A DNA stretch of 64,000 nucleotides, taken from an uncultured Pelagibacteraceae bacterium (GTDB lineage: Bacteria; Pseudomonadota; Alphaproteobacteria; Pelagibacterales; Pelagibacteraceae). Location: assembly GCA_902582235.1 (NCBI GenBank), contig CACHQX010000003.1, positions 62,001-126,000 of the forward strand. Reading direction: 5' to 3'. Under the pieces are notes generated by a model, which saw only the letters and a program-made list of their open reading frames with translations, was not told where the DNA came from and did no database searches. Positions 1 through 13,204 of this stretch are shown piece after piece. A program made the translations under genes and the position numbers. Within the stretch, counting starts at the first letter, position 1; each line of letters opens with the position of its first letter.

Positions 1-1047
1 ACCGGTTACCAAGAAATAATTTCAGATCCCTCTTATGCGGGACAAATTATTAATTTTACCTTTCCCCACATTGGAAATGTTGGAACCAATAAGCAAGATA
101 ATGAATCTGAAAAAGTCTGGACTAGAGGTGTGATTTTCAATTCAGAAATAACTAATCCCTCTAACTACAGATCATTAATTGAGTTAGATTTGTGGCTTAA
201 AAAAAATAAAATTGTTGGTTTAACTGGTTTAGACACTAGGGGCTTAACAAATTTTATAAGAGATAAGGGAGCGCCAAGGGGAACAATTTCCCACATAAAA
301 AAAGGTATTTTTCCAGTAAAGAAACTTATTAATAAAACATTAAAATGGCCAGGTCTCAACGGTCTGGATTTAGCAAAAACAGTTTCTACTAAAAATAAAT
401 TTACTTGGAGGGGATTGCAAACATGGACAAAAGAAGATGGTTTTAAAAAAACGAAAAAAAAGAAATTTAGAGTAGTTGCAATTGATTATGGAATTAAAAC
501 AAATATTTTAAGATATTTTTCAAATTTTCATTGTGATGTAATAGTTGTGCCGTGTGATGCTTCAGCTGAATATATCATGACACTTAAACCAAGTGGAATT
601 TTTTTGTCAAATGGCCCTGGTGATCCTGCGGCGACAGGGAAATATGCAATTAAAATTATAAAAAATCTTATAAAAAAAGATTTACCAATTTTTGGAATTT
701 GTCTTGGACATCAATTATTAGCTCTTGCCCTAGGTGGTAAAACAAAAAAAATGAAGCTTGGACATAGGGGCGCGAACCATCCTGTAAAAAACATAAAAAA
801 TAATAAAGTTGAAATAACTAGTCAAAATCATGGATTTGAAGTTACCAAAAATAATTTGCCGCCTAAAATCGAAATTACACATAAATCATTATTTGACAGC
901 AGTATTGAAGGCATCAAGTTAAAAAATAAACCAGTTTTTTCAGTACAGTATCACCCTGAATCAAATCCAGGTCCTCAAGACAGTCATTATCTATTTAATA
1001 ACTTTATTATGGAAGTAAAAAAATATGCCAAAAAGAAAAGACATTAA
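1..1047 (+). CDS. carA: Carbamoyl-phosphate synthase small subunit (partial, 5' end missing)
   Basis: This is the glutaminase subunit that releases ammonia from glutamine for CarB, feeding arginine and pyrimidine synthesis in the cytosol. The frame is open from base 1 and reads through to the TAA at 1045-1047, so the gene begins upstream of the window; a GTG at 130 is internal. The 348 residues present compare with about 380 in the family, so roughly 30 N-terminal residues are missing. The class I glutamine amidotransferase domain is clear: GICLGHQ with the nucleophilic Cys codon at 700-702, and YHPES with His and Glu codons at 952-960. The 3' end overlaps carB by 23 bases, which suggests translational coupling. 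Confidence 0.97.
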   Translation, partial: TGYQEIISDPSYAGQIINFTFPHIGNVGTNKQDNESEKVWTRGVIFNSEITNPSNYRSLIELDLWLKKNKIVGLTGLDTRGLTNFIRDKGAPRGTISHIKKGIFPVKKLINKTLKWPGLNGLDLAKTVSTKNKFTWRGLQTWTKEDGFKKTKKKKFRVVAIDYGIKTNILRYFSNFHCDVIVVPCDASAEYIMTLKPSGIFLSNGPGDPAATGKYAIKIIKNLIKKDLPIFGICLGHQLLALALGGKTKKMKLGHRGANHPVKNIKNNKVEITSQNHGFEVTKNNLPPKIEITHKSLFDSSIEGIKLKNKPVFSVQYHPESNPGPQDSHYLFNNFIMEVKKYAKKKRH

Positions 1048-4000
1048 AAAAATTTTGGTAATTGGTGCTGGTCCAATCATTATAGGTCAAGCATGTGAGT
1101 TTGATTACTCTGGAACTCAAGCATGTAAAGCACTTAAAGATGAAGGCTATAAAGTTGTTTTAGTCAATTCAAATCCTGCAACAATAATGACAGATCCTGA
1201 AGTTGCAGATCAAACATACATTGAACCAATATCCATAGAAGTCCTGGAAGAAATAATTAAGAAAGAAAAACCTAATGCTATTCTACCTACAATGGGTGGT
1301 CAAACAGCATTGAATCTAGCTTTGAAAGCAGAAAAAAATGGATTGTTAAAAAAGTATAATATTGAGTTAATTGGAGCAAATTCTAAAGCAATTGCTAACG
1401 CTGAGGATAGAAAAAGATTTAGAAAAAATATGTCAGACATTGGTATTGATCTTCCAAAATCTGAGATACTAAATAATTTTAAAAATGCATCAAAGTGTTT
1501 AAAAAAAATTGGATTACCAGCGATCATAAGACCTTCATTTACCTTGGGTGGACTTGGAGGTGGAATAGCAAGAACAAAGAAAGACTTTTTTAAGATTGTA
1601 AATGGTGGACTTCACGAGTCTCCTCAAAATCAAGTACTCGTAGAAGAATGCCTTGATGGTTGGAAAGAATTTGAAATGGAGGTCGTTAGAGATAAAAATG
1701 ATAATTGTATAATAGTTTGCTCAATTGAAAATATAGATCCAATGGGAATACATACAGGTGACTCCATTACAATAGCTCCTGCGTTAACACTAACAGATAA
1801 GGAATATCAAGTGATGAGAAACGCTTCGATTGCATGTTTAAGAAAAATTGGTGTTGAAACTGGAGGTTCAAATGTTCAGTTCGCAATTAATCCAAAAAAT
1901 GGAAGGATGGTAATTATTGAGATGAATCCTCGAGTGTCTCGATCATCTGCTTTAGCATCAAAGGCAACAGGATTTCCAATCGCAAAAGTCGCAGCAAAAC
2001 TTGCTGTTGGATACACCTTAGACGAACTTCAAAATGAAATTACAAAAGTTACTCCAGCATCATTTGAACCAACTATAGATTATGTAGTCACGAAAATACC
2101 AAGATTTACTTTTGAAAAATTTCAAGATACTAAAGCAATTTTAGGCACCTCAATGAGATCAGTTGGGGAAGCAATGGCTATAGGCAGAAATTTCAAGGAG
2201 TCGTTTCAAAAAGCACTTGTGTCTCTTGAGATAGGTTTGAGTGGACTAGATAACATTTTTAATTATTCAAAAAAGGAAATAATTAGAAAATTAAGTGAGA
2301 GTATACCTAACAAATTGTTACTGATTGCAGAGGCTTTTAGAAAGAAAGTTTCTTTAGATAAAATTTATAAGTTATCAAAAGTTGATCCTTGGTTTTTAAA
2401 TCAAATTAAAGAAATAGTAGATAATGAAAATAGAATTAAGGTTAATGGTTTACCAAAAACCTATATAGAATTTAATAGAATTAAATCATGTGGATTTTCG
2501 GATAAAAGGTTATCTATACTTACAAAATTAAAAGAGGAAGTTGTTAAAAGAAAAAGGAAAGTTTTGAGAGTGGTTCCTGTTTTCAAAAAAGTTGACACAT
2601 GTGCTGCGGAATTTAAATCATTTACTCCATATATGTATTCGACATACCAAAGAAATTTTGCTCTAAACTCTGAATGTGAAGCTGATCCAAGTAATAAAAA
2701 AAAGATCATTATATTAGGTGGAGGTCCCAACAGAATTGGGCAAGGTATTGAGTTTGACTATTGTTGTTGTCAAGCTAGTTTTTCACTTAAAGATGCAGGA
2801 TATGAAACAATAATGATAAACTGTAATCCCGAGACAGTTTCTACCGATTATGACACAAGCGACAGGCTTTATTTTGAGCCTTTAATAGATGAATATGTGG
2901 AAAATATAATTTTAAAAGAAAAGTCAAAAGGTAATCTATTAGGTATAATTGCTCAATTTGGAGGACAGACTCCCATTAAACTCGCAAAATTTCTTTATGA
3001 AAATAAGTTGCCAATTCTCGGAACTCAATATTCATCAATTGATCTCGCGGAAGATAGAGACAGATTTAGAGATTTATTGATTAAATTAAATTTAAAACAA
3101 GCAGAAAGTGGAATTGCTAAAAGTTTTAACTCTGCAATTAAAATAGCTCGTAAAATTGGTCTTCCAGTAGTCGTACGTCCCTCTTATGTCTTGGGTGGGA
3201 GAGCTATGGAAATTGTTCACGATGAGGATCAATTAAAAAAGTTTATTAAACAGGCTTTTGATGCGTCTGAAAATAATCCAATTTTAATTGATAAGTTTAT
3301 TGATAATGCAATGGAAGTTGATGTTGATGCGATTGCGGATGGAAAAGATGTTTACGTTGCAGGTATTATGCAACATATTGAAGAAGCAGGAATACATTCT
3401 GGAGACTCTGCTTGCTGTTTGCCGCCAGTATCAATTAAAGAGAAAATATTAAAAGAGATAAAGGTTCAAACAAGAAAACTAGCTTTGGCAATGGGAGTTA
3501 AAGGTTTCTTAAATATTCAATTTGCTATTAAAAAAGATCAAATTTTTGTTATAGAGGTGAACCCTCGAGCGAGTAGAACTGTGCCATTTGTTTCAAAAGC
3601 TAATGGTATCCCTTTAGCAAAAATTGCCTCTAGAATAATGGCTGGAGAAAAACTTTCTAAATACAATTTAAAATACAAGAAAAATAAGAGATATGCTGTT
3701 AAAGAAGCTGTCTTTCCATTTAATAAGTTTCCGGATAGTGATGTCCTGCTTGGTCCTGAAATGAAATCGACCGGAGAGGTTATGGGCTTTGATGAGGATT
3801 TTGGAATGGCAGTAGCAAAAAGTCAAATCGCTGCCTCTAATTCTTTGCCGGTAGGAGGTATGGCATTTCTATCTGTGAAAGACTCGCATAAGCAGGAAAT
3901 AATAGGAATAGCGCAAAGATTAAAAAAATTTGGTTTTACTATTTCAGGAACAAAAGGAACTTCAAAAGTTTTGAATAACAACGGTATTAAATGTAAAACA

Positions 4001-4249
4001 ATTAACAAAGTAAGTAGTGGTCGACCACATATCGTTGATGTTTTAAATTCAAAAAAAATTTCTTTGGTAATTAATACTGGAGGAGGAAATAGCGAACACA
4101 GAATTAACGACGCAAAAGCGTTAAGAAGAGGAGCATTGGCAAACAAAATCCCCTATTGCACAAACATGTCAACTGCTTATTCTTTTTTAGAGGCCATTAA
4201 ATCTCTGAAAACTAAAAAGTTAGGCGTTAAATCTATTCAGGATATCTAG
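1025..4249 (+). CDS. carB: Carbamoyl-phosphate synthase large subunit
   Basis: This subunit makes carbamoyl phosphate from bicarbonate, ammonia from CarA and two ATP. At 1074 residues it is full length (E. coli about 1073). It has the duplicated ATP-grasp architecture: both halves open with a GxGPxxIGQ-type nucleotide motif (near residues 14 and 565) followed by an EFDY or EFDYCC stretch, and both carry an EMNPR or EVNPR metal-binding motif. A C-terminal MGS-like allosteric domain occupies roughly the last 140 residues. The ATG lies inside the carA end. The stop codon shares the palindrome CTAG with the stop of the convergent gene downstream. Confidence 0.98.
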   Translation: MPKRKDIKKILVIGAGPIIIGQACEFDYSGTQACKALKDEGYKVVLVNSNPATIMTDPEVADQTYIEPISIEVLEEIIKKEKPNAILPTMGGQTALNLALKAEKNGLLKKYNIELIGANSKAIANAEDRKRFRKNMSDIGIDLPKSEILNNFKNASKCLKKIGLPAIIRPSFTLGGLGGGIARTKKDFFKIVNGGLHESPQNQVLVEECLDGWKEFEMEVVRDKNDNCIIVCSIENIDPMGIHTGDSITIAPALTLTDKEYQVMRNASIACLRKIGVETGGSNVQFAINPKNGRMVIIEMNPRVSRSSALASKATGFPIAKVAAKLAVGYTLDELQNEITKVTPASFEPTIDYVVTKIPRFTFEKFQDTKAILGTSMRSVGEAMAIGRNFKESFQKALVSLEIGLSGLDNIFNYSKKEIIRKLSESIPNKLLLIAEAFRKKVSLDKIYKLSKVDPWFLNQIKEIVDNENRIKVNGLPKTYIEFNRIKSCGFSDKRLSILTKLKEEVVKRKRKVLRVVPVFKKVDTCAAEFKSFTPYMYSTYQRNFALNSECEADPSNKKKIIILGGGPNRIGQGIEFDYCCCQASFSLKDAGYETIMINCNPETVSTDYDTSDRLYFEPLIDEYVENIILKEKSKGNLLGIIAQFGGQTPIKLAKFLYENKLPILGTQYSSIDLAEDRDRFRDLLIKLNLKQAESGIAKSFNSAIKIARKIGLPVVVRPSYVLGGRAMEIVHDEDQLKKFIKQAFDASENNPILIDKFIDNAMEVDVDAIADGKDVYVAGIMQHIEEAGIHSGDSACCLPPVSIKEKILKEIKVQTRKLALAMGVKGFLNIQFAIKKDQIFVIEVNPRASRTVPFVSKANGIPLAKIASRIMAGEKLSKYNLKYKKNKRYAVKEAVFPFNKFPDSDVLLGPEMKSTGEVMGFDEDFGMAVAKSQIAASNSLPVGGMAFLSVKDSHKQEIIGIAQRLKKFGFTISGTKGTSKVLNNNGIKCKTINKVSSGRPHIVDVLNSKKISLVINTGGGNSEHRINDAKALRRGALANKIPYCTNMSTAYSFLEAIKSLKTKKLGVKSIQDI

Positions 4250-4908
4250 TCGACTTTCCAGTCAGTTTTAAAAGTTACGTAGTTCACCTGTAGGCATCTT
4301 CTCTCTTTACGAATTTCTTTTTTTTCCATACCATGCCATGTACCTGGACCACTAGTGAAAAAATAACCATAATTATCTTTATAAGGCATTGTCTTTACTT
4401 TTTTCAGGTCGTTATTATAAAAGTCAGTACCTAAGTCTTCACTTTCATTTGTTTTATTAACAAATAGCAAACACGACATTAATTTTTCTTCAATATCACA
4501 ATGAGGTTTTAACCAAAAACCTTTCCTATCACATATGACTTCAACTCTTACATAAGAATTTGACAAATCTTTACCAACAAGTTTAGAGACTTTTTCATGA
4601 GTTTTCTTGCTCTGAAGCTCTTTAATCAATTTCATTAAGTTAGGGAATTCATTTGAATTATCTTTTGTTATGAAGCATCTAAACTTAAGCGCTTGTCCAC
4701 CATGAGACAACCCTTTCCTAAATTCTGGAGCTCCACCATCGATTGCTCTTGTCCCATCATAATTCAAATCATGTTCAATGGGATTTGCAATATCGGCTTT
4801 GACTATTTCGTTAATTTGTTCATCAGTAAGAGGTTTGTCCAATTCCCAATGTAAAAATGGGTCTTCAAATTTCTTCGATTTATTTTCTAGAGAATTTAAA
4901 AATGACAT
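4246..4908 (-). CDS. Putative 2OG-Fe(II) oxygenase-like protein
   Basis: This 220-residue cytosolic protein has no assigned substrate. The C-terminal half has the pattern of a double-stranded beta-helix iron/2-oxoglutarate oxygenase: His136-x-Asp138 in a KPHCD context, a distal His192 in GTWHGM, and Arg203/Arg204 about eleven residues later, where such enzymes bind the 2-oxoglutarate carboxylate. The N-terminal 100 residues are not recognised. The start ATG shares one base with the stop of the upstream ELM1-family gene, so the two probably form an operon. It could act on a peptide, sugar or small molecule; the fold call is moderately sure and the substrate unknown. Confidence 0.6.
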   Translation of the reverse strand: MSFLNSLENKSKKFEDPFLHWELDKPLTDEQINEIVKADIANPIEHDLNYDGTRAIDGGAPEFRKGLSHGGQALKFRCFITKDNSNEFPNLMKLIKELQSKKTHEKVSKLVGKDLSNSYVRVEVICDRKGFWLKPHCDIEEKLMSCLLFVNKTNESEDLGTDFYNNDLKKVKTMPYKDNYGYFFTSGPGTWHGMEKKEIRKERRCLQVNYVTFKTDWKVD

Positions 4909-5843
4909 TATAATTTCTGTTTTATTAAATTTGCAATTCTATTAGTTTCATCAAGTTTTTCATATTTCCATATTTCTAAACTATTATTTAAATTTCTTAT
5001 AATATTTAATTTACTAAACAAGTCCCTAAATTGCCTAAACCTATGATCGTCTCTTTTTGGTGGTATTTGAGCTACATATATTGGTTTTCCAGTTAAAGCA
5101 GCTTCGGAAATCATCGACGTCGAGTCACAAGTCACCACTAAAAATTTAGCGATGGACAGACCACTTAAATAAGCTTTTTTGTCAACATTTTGAATAACAA
5201 GATTTTCACTTCCAAAGAATTTATTCGCGTAATCAATGGTGTCAGCTGGAGTTCTCATGGAGGGAATTATAATAATTTGAAGATTATTTTTTTCTGCCAA
5301 ACCCTTAATGTTTTCAAAAATCCTACTCAAGTTCTTTTTATCGTATTTGTAGTACTTGTTAGGGCCTCCTAAAATAAGAAGTATTTGTTGTTTATTTTTA
5401 TCAATCTTATCACTTAAGTACTCATGATTTTTTTCAATTTCTTTTAAAGTGAGATAATGCAAAGCACCTTTAGAGCTGATAATATTTTTACCGTTTAAGC
5501 CATCATGCTCAGGAACAATCACATAATCGAAATTTGATAATGATACTTTTGGATCTTGAATATGAATATTTACAATTTTTTTAGTTGAATTCTTTTTAAG
5601 ATATAATGAAGGTATGACACTTTTTCTTCCACAAGAAATTACTAAATCAATTTCTGGTACAGTGAATTTTTTAAAAAATAAATTTGAAACAGGAGTTATT
5701 TTTGGGGGAAGAAGTTTTGCTAACAAGTTTATTTCAACTTTTTGGTGAATGTAATCAATGCCTAATGCTTTAGCCAAACCTTCGACTTGACTTATCATGC
5801 CATGCATTCCCTCTGTTAATAATAACCCTTTTAATTTAGACAT
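4908..5843 (-). CDS. ELM1 (mitochondrial fission) family protein, DUF1022-like
   Basis: This 311-residue protein resembles the ELM1/DUF1022 family, found in alphaproteobacteria and in plants, where ELM1 helps recruit the mitochondrial division dynamin. The bacterial role is not established. The sequence looks like a two-domain GT-B-type fold: an N-terminal LLLTEGMHGMISQVEGLAKAL segment, a central LILGGPNKYYKY motif near residues 157-168, and a VTCDSTSMISEAALTGKPIYVAQI segment near residues 237-260 like the donor-site region of glycosyltransferases. It starts only 21 bp from the divergent trxB and is followed without a gap by the putative oxygenase. A sugar-transfer role is inference from fold resemblance. 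Confidence 0.7.
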   Translation of the reverse strand: MSKLKGLLLTEGMHGMISQVEGLAKALGIDYIHQKVEINLLAKLLPPKITPVSNLFFKKFTVPEIDLVISCGRKSVIPSLYLKKNSTKKIVNIHIQDPKVSLSNFDYVIVPEHDGLNGKNIISSKGALHYLTLKEIEKNHEYLSDKIDKNKQQILLILGGPNKYYKYDKKNLSRIFENIKGLAEKNNLQIIIIPSMRTPADTIDYANKFFGSENLVIQNVDKKAYLSGLSIAKFLVVTCDSTSMISEAALTGKPIYVAQIPPKRDDHRFRQFRDLFSKLNIIRNLNNSLEIWKYEKLDETNRIANLIKQKL

Positions 5844-5864
5844 AAATTACTATATAGCTTTGAT

Positions 5865-6809
5865 ATGAATCAAAATCCAACTAAACACACAAAAGTGTTA
5901 ATAATTGGGTCTGGCCCAGCCGGATATACTGCAGCAGTTTATGCTGCAAGAGCTATGTTGAATCCAATTTTAGTTCATGGAATGGAACCTGGTGGACAAT
6001 TAACTACAACTACAGATGTTGAGAATTATCCTGGATTTGCAAAAGTAATTCAAGGGCCTTGGCTGATGGACCAAATGAAGGATCAAGCTAAAGCTGTTGG
6101 AACTGAAATGATTGAAGATCATATTTCATCTGTTAATTTTAAGTCTAAGCCTTTTGAAGCTATTGGTGAAAGTGGTAAAAAATATACTGCAGATTCAATT
6201 ATCATTTCCACAGGAGCTCAAGCAAGATGGTTAAATCTCGAGTCTGAAAAAAAATTTAGAGGCTTTGGAGTTTCTGCATGTGCTACATGTGACGGTTTCT
6301 TTTTTAAAGAAAAAACTGTTGCGGTAGTTGGAGGTGGAAATGCTGCCGTTGAAGAAGCAATGTTTCTCACAAAATTTGCATCAAAAGTAAAACTAATACA
6401 TAGAAGAGATAAGTTACGGGCAGAAAAAATGCTTCAAAAAAAACTCATGGATAACAAAAAAATTGAAATTATTTGGGACTCAGTCGTTGAAGAAATTGTA
6501 GGAGATGAAAACCCAAAAAATGTTAAAGGCTTAAAAATCAAAAATGTTAAGAATAACAACATAAGTGATTTAAAAATAGATGGATTATTTATTGCGATTG
6601 GTCATGATCCTGCAACTCAACTGTTTAAAGATCAATTAAAAATGGATAAGGAAGGTTATTTGATTACAAAGCCTGACTCCACAGAAACAAATGTTCCAGG
6701 AATATTTGCTGCTGGCGATGTGAAAGACAAAATTTTTAGACAAGCTGTTACAGCAGCAGGTATGGGATGTATGGCTGCTTTAGAGGCTGAGAAATACCTG
6801 GCAAGTTAA
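5865..6809 (+). CDS. trxB: Thioredoxin-disulfide reductase
   Basis: This FAD enzyme passes electrons from NADPH to thioredoxin. At 314 residues it has the usual length. It shows the FAD motif GSGPAG at residues 15-20, the redox-active pair Cys139-Ala-Thr-Cys142 followed by Asp-Gly, the NADPH-binding GGGNAA at 156-161 and the C-terminal FAD motif GIFAAGDV. The 21-bp gap to the divergent ELM1-family gene leaves little room for two promoters, so at least one promoter probably lies inside the neighbouring coding sequence. It converges on the aminotransferase with a 3-bp gap. Confidence 0.97.
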   Translation: MNQNPTKHTKVLIIGSGPAGYTAAVYAARAMLNPILVHGMEPGGQLTTTTDVENYPGFAKVIQGPWLMDQMKDQAKAVGTEMIEDHISSVNFKSKPFEAIGESGKKYTADSIIISTGAQARWLNLESEKKFRGFGVSACATCDGFFFKEKTVAVVGGGNAAVEEAMFLTKFASKVKLIHRRDKLRAEKMLQKKLMDNKKIEIIWDSVVEEIVGDENPKNVKGLKIKNVKNNNISDLKIDGLFIAIGHDPATQLFKDQLKMDKEGYLITKPDSTETNVPGIFAAGDVKDKIFRQAVTAAGMGCMAALEAEKYLAS

Positions 6810-6812
6810 ATA

Positions 6813-8024
<1,212 letters not shown>

Positions 8025-8048
8025 TTATTTTATTACTTTGTTTAATAT

Positions 8049-10223
8049 ATGCAAAATACATATCAAGATTTAATTAACGATTTAGAGGGAAAAAAACCAC
8101 AAATCAGTGGAAAACTTGAGGGAGGTAAGAAGTTTAAAATAATTTCAAATTTTACACCCGCGGGTGATCAACCAGAAGCAATTAAAAAACTGGTCTCTGG
8201 GGCTAATAAAGAACAATTTAATCAAGTTTTATTGGGGGTTACGGGATCAGGTAAAACTTTCACAATGGCAAAAGTTATTGAAGCTACGAATAGACCAGCT
8301 TTAATATTAGCTCCAAACAAAACATTAGCTGCTCAACTTTACGGCGAAATGAAAACTTTTTTTCCTGAAAATGCTGTGGAGTATTTTGTTTCATATTATG
8401 ACTATTATACTCCTGAAGCATATGTGCCAAGGTCAGATACATATATCGAAAAAGAAGCTTCAATAAATGAACAGATTGATAGAATGCGTCACTCAGCAAC
8501 AAGATCTTTACTAGAAAGAGATGACGTACTTATTGTTGCGAGTGTGTCGTGTATTTACGGATTAGGTTCCGTTGAAGCTTATAGTAAAATGACACTGACG
8601 CTCCAAAAAAATTATGAATATAACAGAGAACAAATTATTAAGTCTTTTGTTGCTTTACAATACAAAAGGAATGATCAAAACTTTTATCGAGGCACTTTTA
8701 GAGTAAGGGGTGAAAATCTTGAAGTTTTTCCTTCACATCTAGAAGATAGAGCCTGGAGAATAAGTCTCTTTGGAAATAAACTTGAACAAATAGAAGAGTT
8801 TGATCCTTTGACCAGTGATAAGGTCAGAGATTTAAACTTAATAAAAGTTTATGCAAACAGTCACTACATTACACCAAAGCCTACAGTAGAGCAGGCAGTG
8901 ATAAATATCCGAAAAGAATTGGAGCTTACTCTTAAAAAACATAAATCTGAAAATAAGTTATTAGAGGCACAAAGACTAGAGGAGAGAACAAAGTTTGACT
9001 TAGAAATGATAGAGGCTACTGGATCTTGCGCGGGAATTGAGAACTATTCAAGATTTTTATCTGGTAGAAAACCGGGTGAACCTCCACCGACTCTATTCGA
9101 GTACTTTCCAGATAATGCAATTATATTTGTTGACGAGTCTCATGTAACAGTACCTCAATTAAATGGGATGTATAAAGGAGATAGATCAAGAAAAAGTACA
9201 CTTGCTGAATATGGATTCAGATTACCTTCGTGTATGGATAATAGGCCATTAAAATTTGAAGAATGGGATTTAATGAGAACACAAACCATCTTTGTTTCAG
9301 CAACCCCAGGACCGTGGGAACTAGAGCAGACAAAAGGTAAATACATAGACCAAGTTATTAGACCCACTGGATTAATTGATCCAGAGGTAGAGGTAAGACC
9401 AGCAAAAAATCAGGTAGATGATTTAATGCACGAGTGTAAAAAAGTTGTTGAAAAGAATTATAGAGTTCTAGTTACCACTTTAACAAAAAAAATGGCAGAG
9501 GATTTGACTGAGTATCTCCATGAGAATGGAATTAAAGTTAGGTATCTCCATTCAGATATTGACACACTTGAAAGGATAGAAATTATGCGGGATCTTCGCA
9601 TGGGTGTTTTTGATGTTTTGGTTGGAATAAACTTATTAAGAGAAGGGCTTGATATACCTGAATGTGCATTGGTTGGTATTTTAGATGCAGATAAAGAAGG
9701 GTTTCTAAGATCTGAAACATCTTTAATTCAAACAATTGGAAGGGCTGCAAGAAATGTCGAAGGGAAAGTAATCTTATATGCAGATAAAGAAACAAAAAGT
9801 ATTAAAAAAGCAATACTGGAAACAAAAAGAAGGAGAGAAATTCAATTAGATTATAACAAAAAAAATAAAATTGACGCTAAATCAATTAAAAAAGAAATAA
9901 GCGATATTTTAGAAAGTGTTTACGAAAAAGATTACGTAAAAATTAGTGAGGGATCAAATATAGGTGGCAATTTAAAAAAACACTTGAAGGGTTTAAATAA
10001 AAAAATGAAAGATGCTGCATCTAATTTAGAGTTTGAAGAAGCAGCTAAATTAAGAGATGAAATTAGAAAATTAGAAAGTACTGAACTTGAAATTACTTTA
10101 AATCCTAAAATAAGACAATATGATGTAAAAAATAAGCTTTATCCTAAAGGTAGATCTACTCTAGGAATGCCAGGAACAAAGGTAACTAAAAAAAGAGATA
10201 AAAAGTGGAAGCACAAAAAATAA
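8049..10223 (+). CDS. uvrB: Excinuclease ABC subunit B
   Basis: This is the damage-verifying helicase-like subunit of nucleotide excision repair; it receives DNA from UvrA and recruits UvrC. The 724-residue sequence has Walker A GVTGSGKT at residues 63-70, the beta-hairpin [12 protein letters not shown] that clamps damaged DNA, the DESHVT motif II, helicase motif [11 protein letters not shown], and a C-terminal UVR domain ([12 protein letters not shown]) that contacts UvrC. uvrC lies three genes downstream in the same run, so both may share a transcript. The last 19 bases overlap the next gene. Confidence 0.98.
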   Translation: MQNTYQDLINDLEGKKPQISGKLEGGKKFKIISNFTPAGDQPEAIKKLVSGANKEQFNQVLLGVTGSGKTFTMAKVIEATNRPALILAPNKTLAAQLYGEMKTFFPENAVEYFVSYYDYYTPEAYVPRSDTYIEKEASINEQIDRMRHSATRSLLERDDVLIVASVSCIYGLGSVEAYSKMTLTLQKNYEYNREQIIKSFVALQYKRNDQNFYRGTFRVRGENLEVFPSHLEDRAWRISLFGNKLEQIEEFDPLTSDKVRDLNLIKVYANSHYITPKPTVEQAVINIRKELELTLKKHKSENKLLEAQRLEERTKFDLEMIEATGSCAGIENYSRFLSGRKPGEPPPTLFEYFPDNAIIFVDESHVTVPQLNGMYKGDRSRKSTLAEYGFRLPSCMDNRPLKFEEWDLMRTQTIFVSATPGPWELEQTKGKYIDQVIRPTGLIDPEVEVRPAKNQVDDLMHECKKVVEKNYRVLVTTLTKKMAEDLTEYLHENGIKVRYLHSDIDTLERIEIMRDLRMGVFDVLVGINLLREGLDIPECALVGILDADKEGFLRSETSLIQTIGRAARNVEGKVILYADKETKSIKKAILETKRRREIQLDYNKKNKIDAKSIKKEISDILESVYEKDYVKISEGSNIGGNLKKHLKGLNKKMKDAASNLEFEEAAKLRDEIRKLESTELEITLNPKIRQYDVKNKLYPKGRSTLGMPGTKVTKKRDKKWKHKK

Positions 10224-10960
10224 TAATTACTGGAGGGGCAACTAGAATTGGTGCCGCAATCGCTAGAAGTTTATCTGGAATTAATAAAGATATAGTCATT
10301 CATTATAATAAATCAAAATCGAAAGCTGAAAATTTAAAAAAAGAACTAATAAAAACAGGATCAAAGGTTTATCTTGTTAAGGGTGATTTGGGAAAAGAAA
10401 AAGATGTAAATAAGATAGTAAAATTTGCAAAATCGAAACTAAAATACTTTGATTGTTTGATAAATAATGCATCAATTTTTGAGAACGATAATCTAGAAAA
10501 TTTCAATTCAAGTAGTTGGGAAAAACATTTATCTATTAATCTCAAAGCTCCAGCAATATTATCGAGAGAATTTGGAAAAAATATAAAAGGAAAAAATAAC
10601 AACATAATAAACATAATTGATCAAAGAGTGTTTAAACTTACCCCATTTTTTTTTTCATATACTTTAAGTAAAACAGGTCTTTATACTTTAACTAAAACTA
10701 GTGCCATGAGTCTTGCGCCTCGTGTAAGAGTTAATGGAATAGCGCCTGGACCAACGATTAAAAATAAAAGACAATCAAAAGGTCACTTTAGAAGACAATA
10801 TCTCTCAACCCTTTTAAAAAAACAAGTAGACGTGGAAGAAATATGTAGTGCTGTTGACTTTTTTATCAAAAATAGATCTATTACAGGGCAAGTAATTTCA
10901 ATCGATAGTGGTCAAAGCTTAAACTGGCAAACACCAGATGTCTTGAAAGGTAAGGAATGA
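10205..10960 (+). CDS. SDR-family oxidoreductase, pteridine-reductase / FolM-like
   Basis: This 251-residue NAD(P)H-dependent short-chain dehydrogenase has the Rossmann motif TGGATRIG at residues 9-16, NNAS at 87-90 and the catalytic Tyr152-x3-Lys156 in SYTLSK. The TGGATRIG start and the neighbouring folB point to a dihydropteridine or dihydrofolate reductase of the FolM/PTR1 type, which would help supply reduced folate. The GTG start at 10205 lies within the end of uvrB, and the stop overlaps the folB ATG (ATGA). A run of ten T at 10646-10655 encodes three Phe codons plus the start of a Ser codon. The substrate is inferred from context. Confidence 0.78.
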   Translation: MEAQKIIITGGATRIGAAIARSLSGINKDIVIHYNKSKSKAENLKKELIKTGSKVYLVKGDLGKEKDVNKIVKFAKSKLKYFDCLINNASIFENDNLENFNSSSWEKHLSINLKAPAILSREFGKNIKGKNNNIINIIDQRVFKLTPFFFSYTLSKTGLYTLTKTSAMSLAPRVRVNGIAPGPTIKNKRQSKGHFRRQYLSTLLKKQVDVEEICSAVDFFIKNRSITGQVISIDSGQSLNWQTPDVLKGKE

Positions 10961-11376
10961 AAAGAAGTAATTTGAAAATAGTAAAAATTAATAAAACTAA
11001 AAAGCTTTTTAATTATGAAAAAAAAGTTCTTATAAAAGAATTACTACTAGATCTTAAAATTGGGTATTTTGACTTTGAAAAAGAAAAAAAACAAAAGGTA
11101 AAATTTTCACTTGAAATAGATTATGTAGATAAAAAACCATCAAGTGATAAGGACATCAAATCAATTGTAAATTACGCAAAAGTTGTAAGATTAATTAAAA
11201 AACTTGTTAAAAAAAAACATTACAATTTTCTTGAAACATTGGCAGAAGATGTTTTTGACGAACTTTTTAAAGATAAAAGAATAGATAAAATAAGCCTTCA
11301 AATAGAAAAACTCGAGATAATGAGAGATTGCTCTTCTGTTGGGATACAAATCTCAAAAAAAAGAAGTCATGATTAG
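10957..11376 (+). CDS. folB: Dihydroneopterin aldolase family protein
   Basis: FolB converts dihydroneopterin to hydroxymethyl-dihydropterin and glycolaldehyde in folate synthesis. The protein has 139 residues, slightly longer than the usual 120 because of a basic N-terminal extension of about 23 residues. Recognisable pieces are the [19 protein letters not shown] start of the fold, the VNYAKVV segment, FLETLAEDV with the family Glu, and a terminal strand with [15 protein letters not shown]. It overlaps the SDR gene by four bases and the uvrC ATG by eight, so it sits inside the repair operon. The match is moderately divergent. Confidence 0.8.
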   Translation: MKRSNLKIVKINKTKKLFNYEKKVLIKELLLDLKIGYFDFEKEKKQKVKFSLEIDYVDKKPSSDKDIKSIVNYAKVVRLIKKLVKKKHYNFLETLAEDVFDELFKDKRIDKISLQIEKLEIMRDCSSVGIQISKKRSHD

Positions 11377-13204
11377 TTCTGAAATTGGAAAAGAAATCAT
11401 AAAGAAAGAGTTGCCTTTAATTCCAAAACTTCCAGGTGTTTACAAAATGCTGAGTGATAAAGATCAAATTCTTTATGTTGGTAAAGCAAAAAACCTGCCT
11501 AACAGACTCAAAAGTTATGTATCGGAAAAAAATCATATTATTAGAACAGAGAGAATGCTATCTCAAACACGAAAAATTGAGATTACAACTACATCAAATG
11601 AAAGTGAGGCACTACTTCTTGAAGCTAATCTAATTAAAAAACACAAACCAAAGTTTAATATTTTACTAAGAGACGACAAATCTTTTCCATTTATTTTTAT
11701 AGGCAATAAAGACAAGTGGTCTCAAATAAAAAGACATAGAGGTAAAAAAACTAAGGAAGGTTTTTATTTTGGTCCTTTTGCATCTGCTGGATCTGCTAAC
11801 TGGACTATAAAAATGATCCAAAAAATATTCCATCTTAGAGTTTGTGATGATACTGTTTTTAAAAATAGAGAGCGACCTTGTATTTTATATCAGATCAAAA
11901 GATGCTCGGGTCCTTGTGTTGGTTATATTGATGAAAGTGAATACAAGAGAACAGTTGATGATGCTATTGAATTTGTCTCCGGTAAATCAAGAAAGATACA
12001 AAAAAATTTATCCGATCAAATGGAAAAAGCTAGCGAGAAACTTGATTTTGAGAAAGCAGGAATTTTAAGAGATAGAATTAAATCGCTTAACATAATTCAA
12101 TCATCTCAAAGAATAAATGAAGCAAACTTAGTTGAAGCTGATGTCATAGCTGCATATAAAGAGTCTGGACAAACTTGTATACAAGTATTCTTTTACAGAT
12201 CTAAACAAAATTGGGGTAATCAAGCTTTTTTTCCAAAACATGATCCTGATGAAAATTTAGGCAATATTTTAAATTCTTTTGTTTCACAATTTTATGAAAA
12301 TAAAAGTGTCCCATCTTCAATTATTCTATCCCAAGAAATTAAAGAGAAAATTTTGATAGAACAGACGCTTTCACAAAAAGAGGGTAAACAAGTGAATATT
12401 TCAGTGGCCAAAAAAGGTTCTAAGTTAAAAGTAATTAATCAAGCAATTAAAAATGCAAAAGATAGTTTAAATAGAAAGCTTCATGAAACTCAAAATAACA
12501 GAGAACTATTTGAGTCGGTTGTCGCAAAATTTAATTTAGAAACGAATATTAATCTTATTGAAGTTTACGACAATAGTCATATTCAAGGAACAAATAGTGT
12601 TGGAGCATTAATTTCTTATGGAGATGAGGGATTTATTAAAAAAAGATATAGGAAATTTAATATAAAAATGAAGAAAAATGAACAAGACGATTATGGTATG
12701 ATGAAAGAAGTACTTACAAGAAGATTCAAAAAAGCAGTGCAAGAAAAAGAAGGTCATCTTTCATTTCCTGATCTTATTTTTGTTGATGGAGGAAAAGGTC
12801 AATATTCAGTAGCAAGAGAGACGTTAAATGAACTTGGACTTCATGATATTCCACTAATAGCGATTGCTAAAGGGAAGTTTAGAAATAGTGGAAATGAAAC
12901 TTTTTTTCATAATGGAAAAGAATATAAGTTTTCAAAAAATGACCCTACTCTATTTTTTCTTCAAAGAATAAGGGATGAGTCCCACAGGTTTGCGATTAGC
13001 GCTCACAGAGCTCGAAGAAAAAAAGGTATAAGTAAATCTTTATTGGATCAAATAGAAGGTATAGGATCAATTAGAAAAAGAGCTTTACTTAACCATTTTG
13101 GTTCAGCAAGAGCAGTGGAGTCTGCTAGTTTGGATGAGATTAAGTCAGTAGAAGGAGTTGAAGAAAAAGTTGCAAAAAAGATATATAATTTCTTCCACGA
13201 ATGA
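11369..13204 (+). CDS. uvrC: Excinuclease ABC subunit C
   Basis: UvrC makes the two incisions around a DNA lesion bound by UvrB. I chose the ATG at 11369 (611 residues) over an in-frame TTG at 11339, because it gives an 8-base overlap with folB and the homology begins just after it. The protein has an N-terminal GIY-YIG nuclease domain ([23 protein letters not shown]), a Cys-rich linker ([15 protein letters not shown]), a UVR motif ([13 protein letters not shown]), an RNase H-like 5' incision domain ([18 protein letters not shown]) and a C-terminal helix-hairpin-helix. Its stop overlaps the pgsA start by four bases. Confidence 0.97.
   Translation: MISSEIGKEIIKKELPLIPKLPGVYKMLSDKDQILYVGKAKNLPNRLKSYVSEKNHIIRTERMLSQTRKIEITTTSNESEALLLEANLIKKHKPKFNILLRDDKSFPFIFIGNKDKWSQIKRHRGKKTKEGFYFGPFASAGSANWTIKMIQKIFHLRVCDDTVFKNRERPCILYQIKRCSGPCVGYIDESEYKRTVDDAIEFVSGKSRKIQKNLSDQMEKASEKLDFEKAGILRDRIKSLNIIQSSQRINEANLVEADVIAAYKESGQTCIQVFFYRSKQNWGNQAFFPKHDPDENLGNILNSFVSQFYENKSVPSSIILSQEIKEKILIEQTLSQKEGKQVNISVAKKGSKLKVINQAIKNAKDSLNRKLHETQNNRELFESVVAKFNLETNINLIEVYDNSHIQGTNSVGALISYGDEGFIKKRYRKFNIKMKKNEQDDYGMMKEVLTRRFKKAVQEKEGHLSFPDLIFVDGGKGQYSVARETLNELGLHDIPLIAIAKGKFRNSGNETFFHNGKEYKFSKNDPTLFFLQRIRDESHRFAISAHRARRKKGISKSLLDQIEGIGSIRKRALLNHFGSARAVESASLDEIKSVEGVEEKVAKKIYNFFHE

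Noticed and set aside
11339..11368. TTG start adding ten residues to UvrC
   Set aside because: The ATG at 11369 gives a normal overlap with folB and precedes the conserved region; the extra residues are translated folB sequence in another frame.
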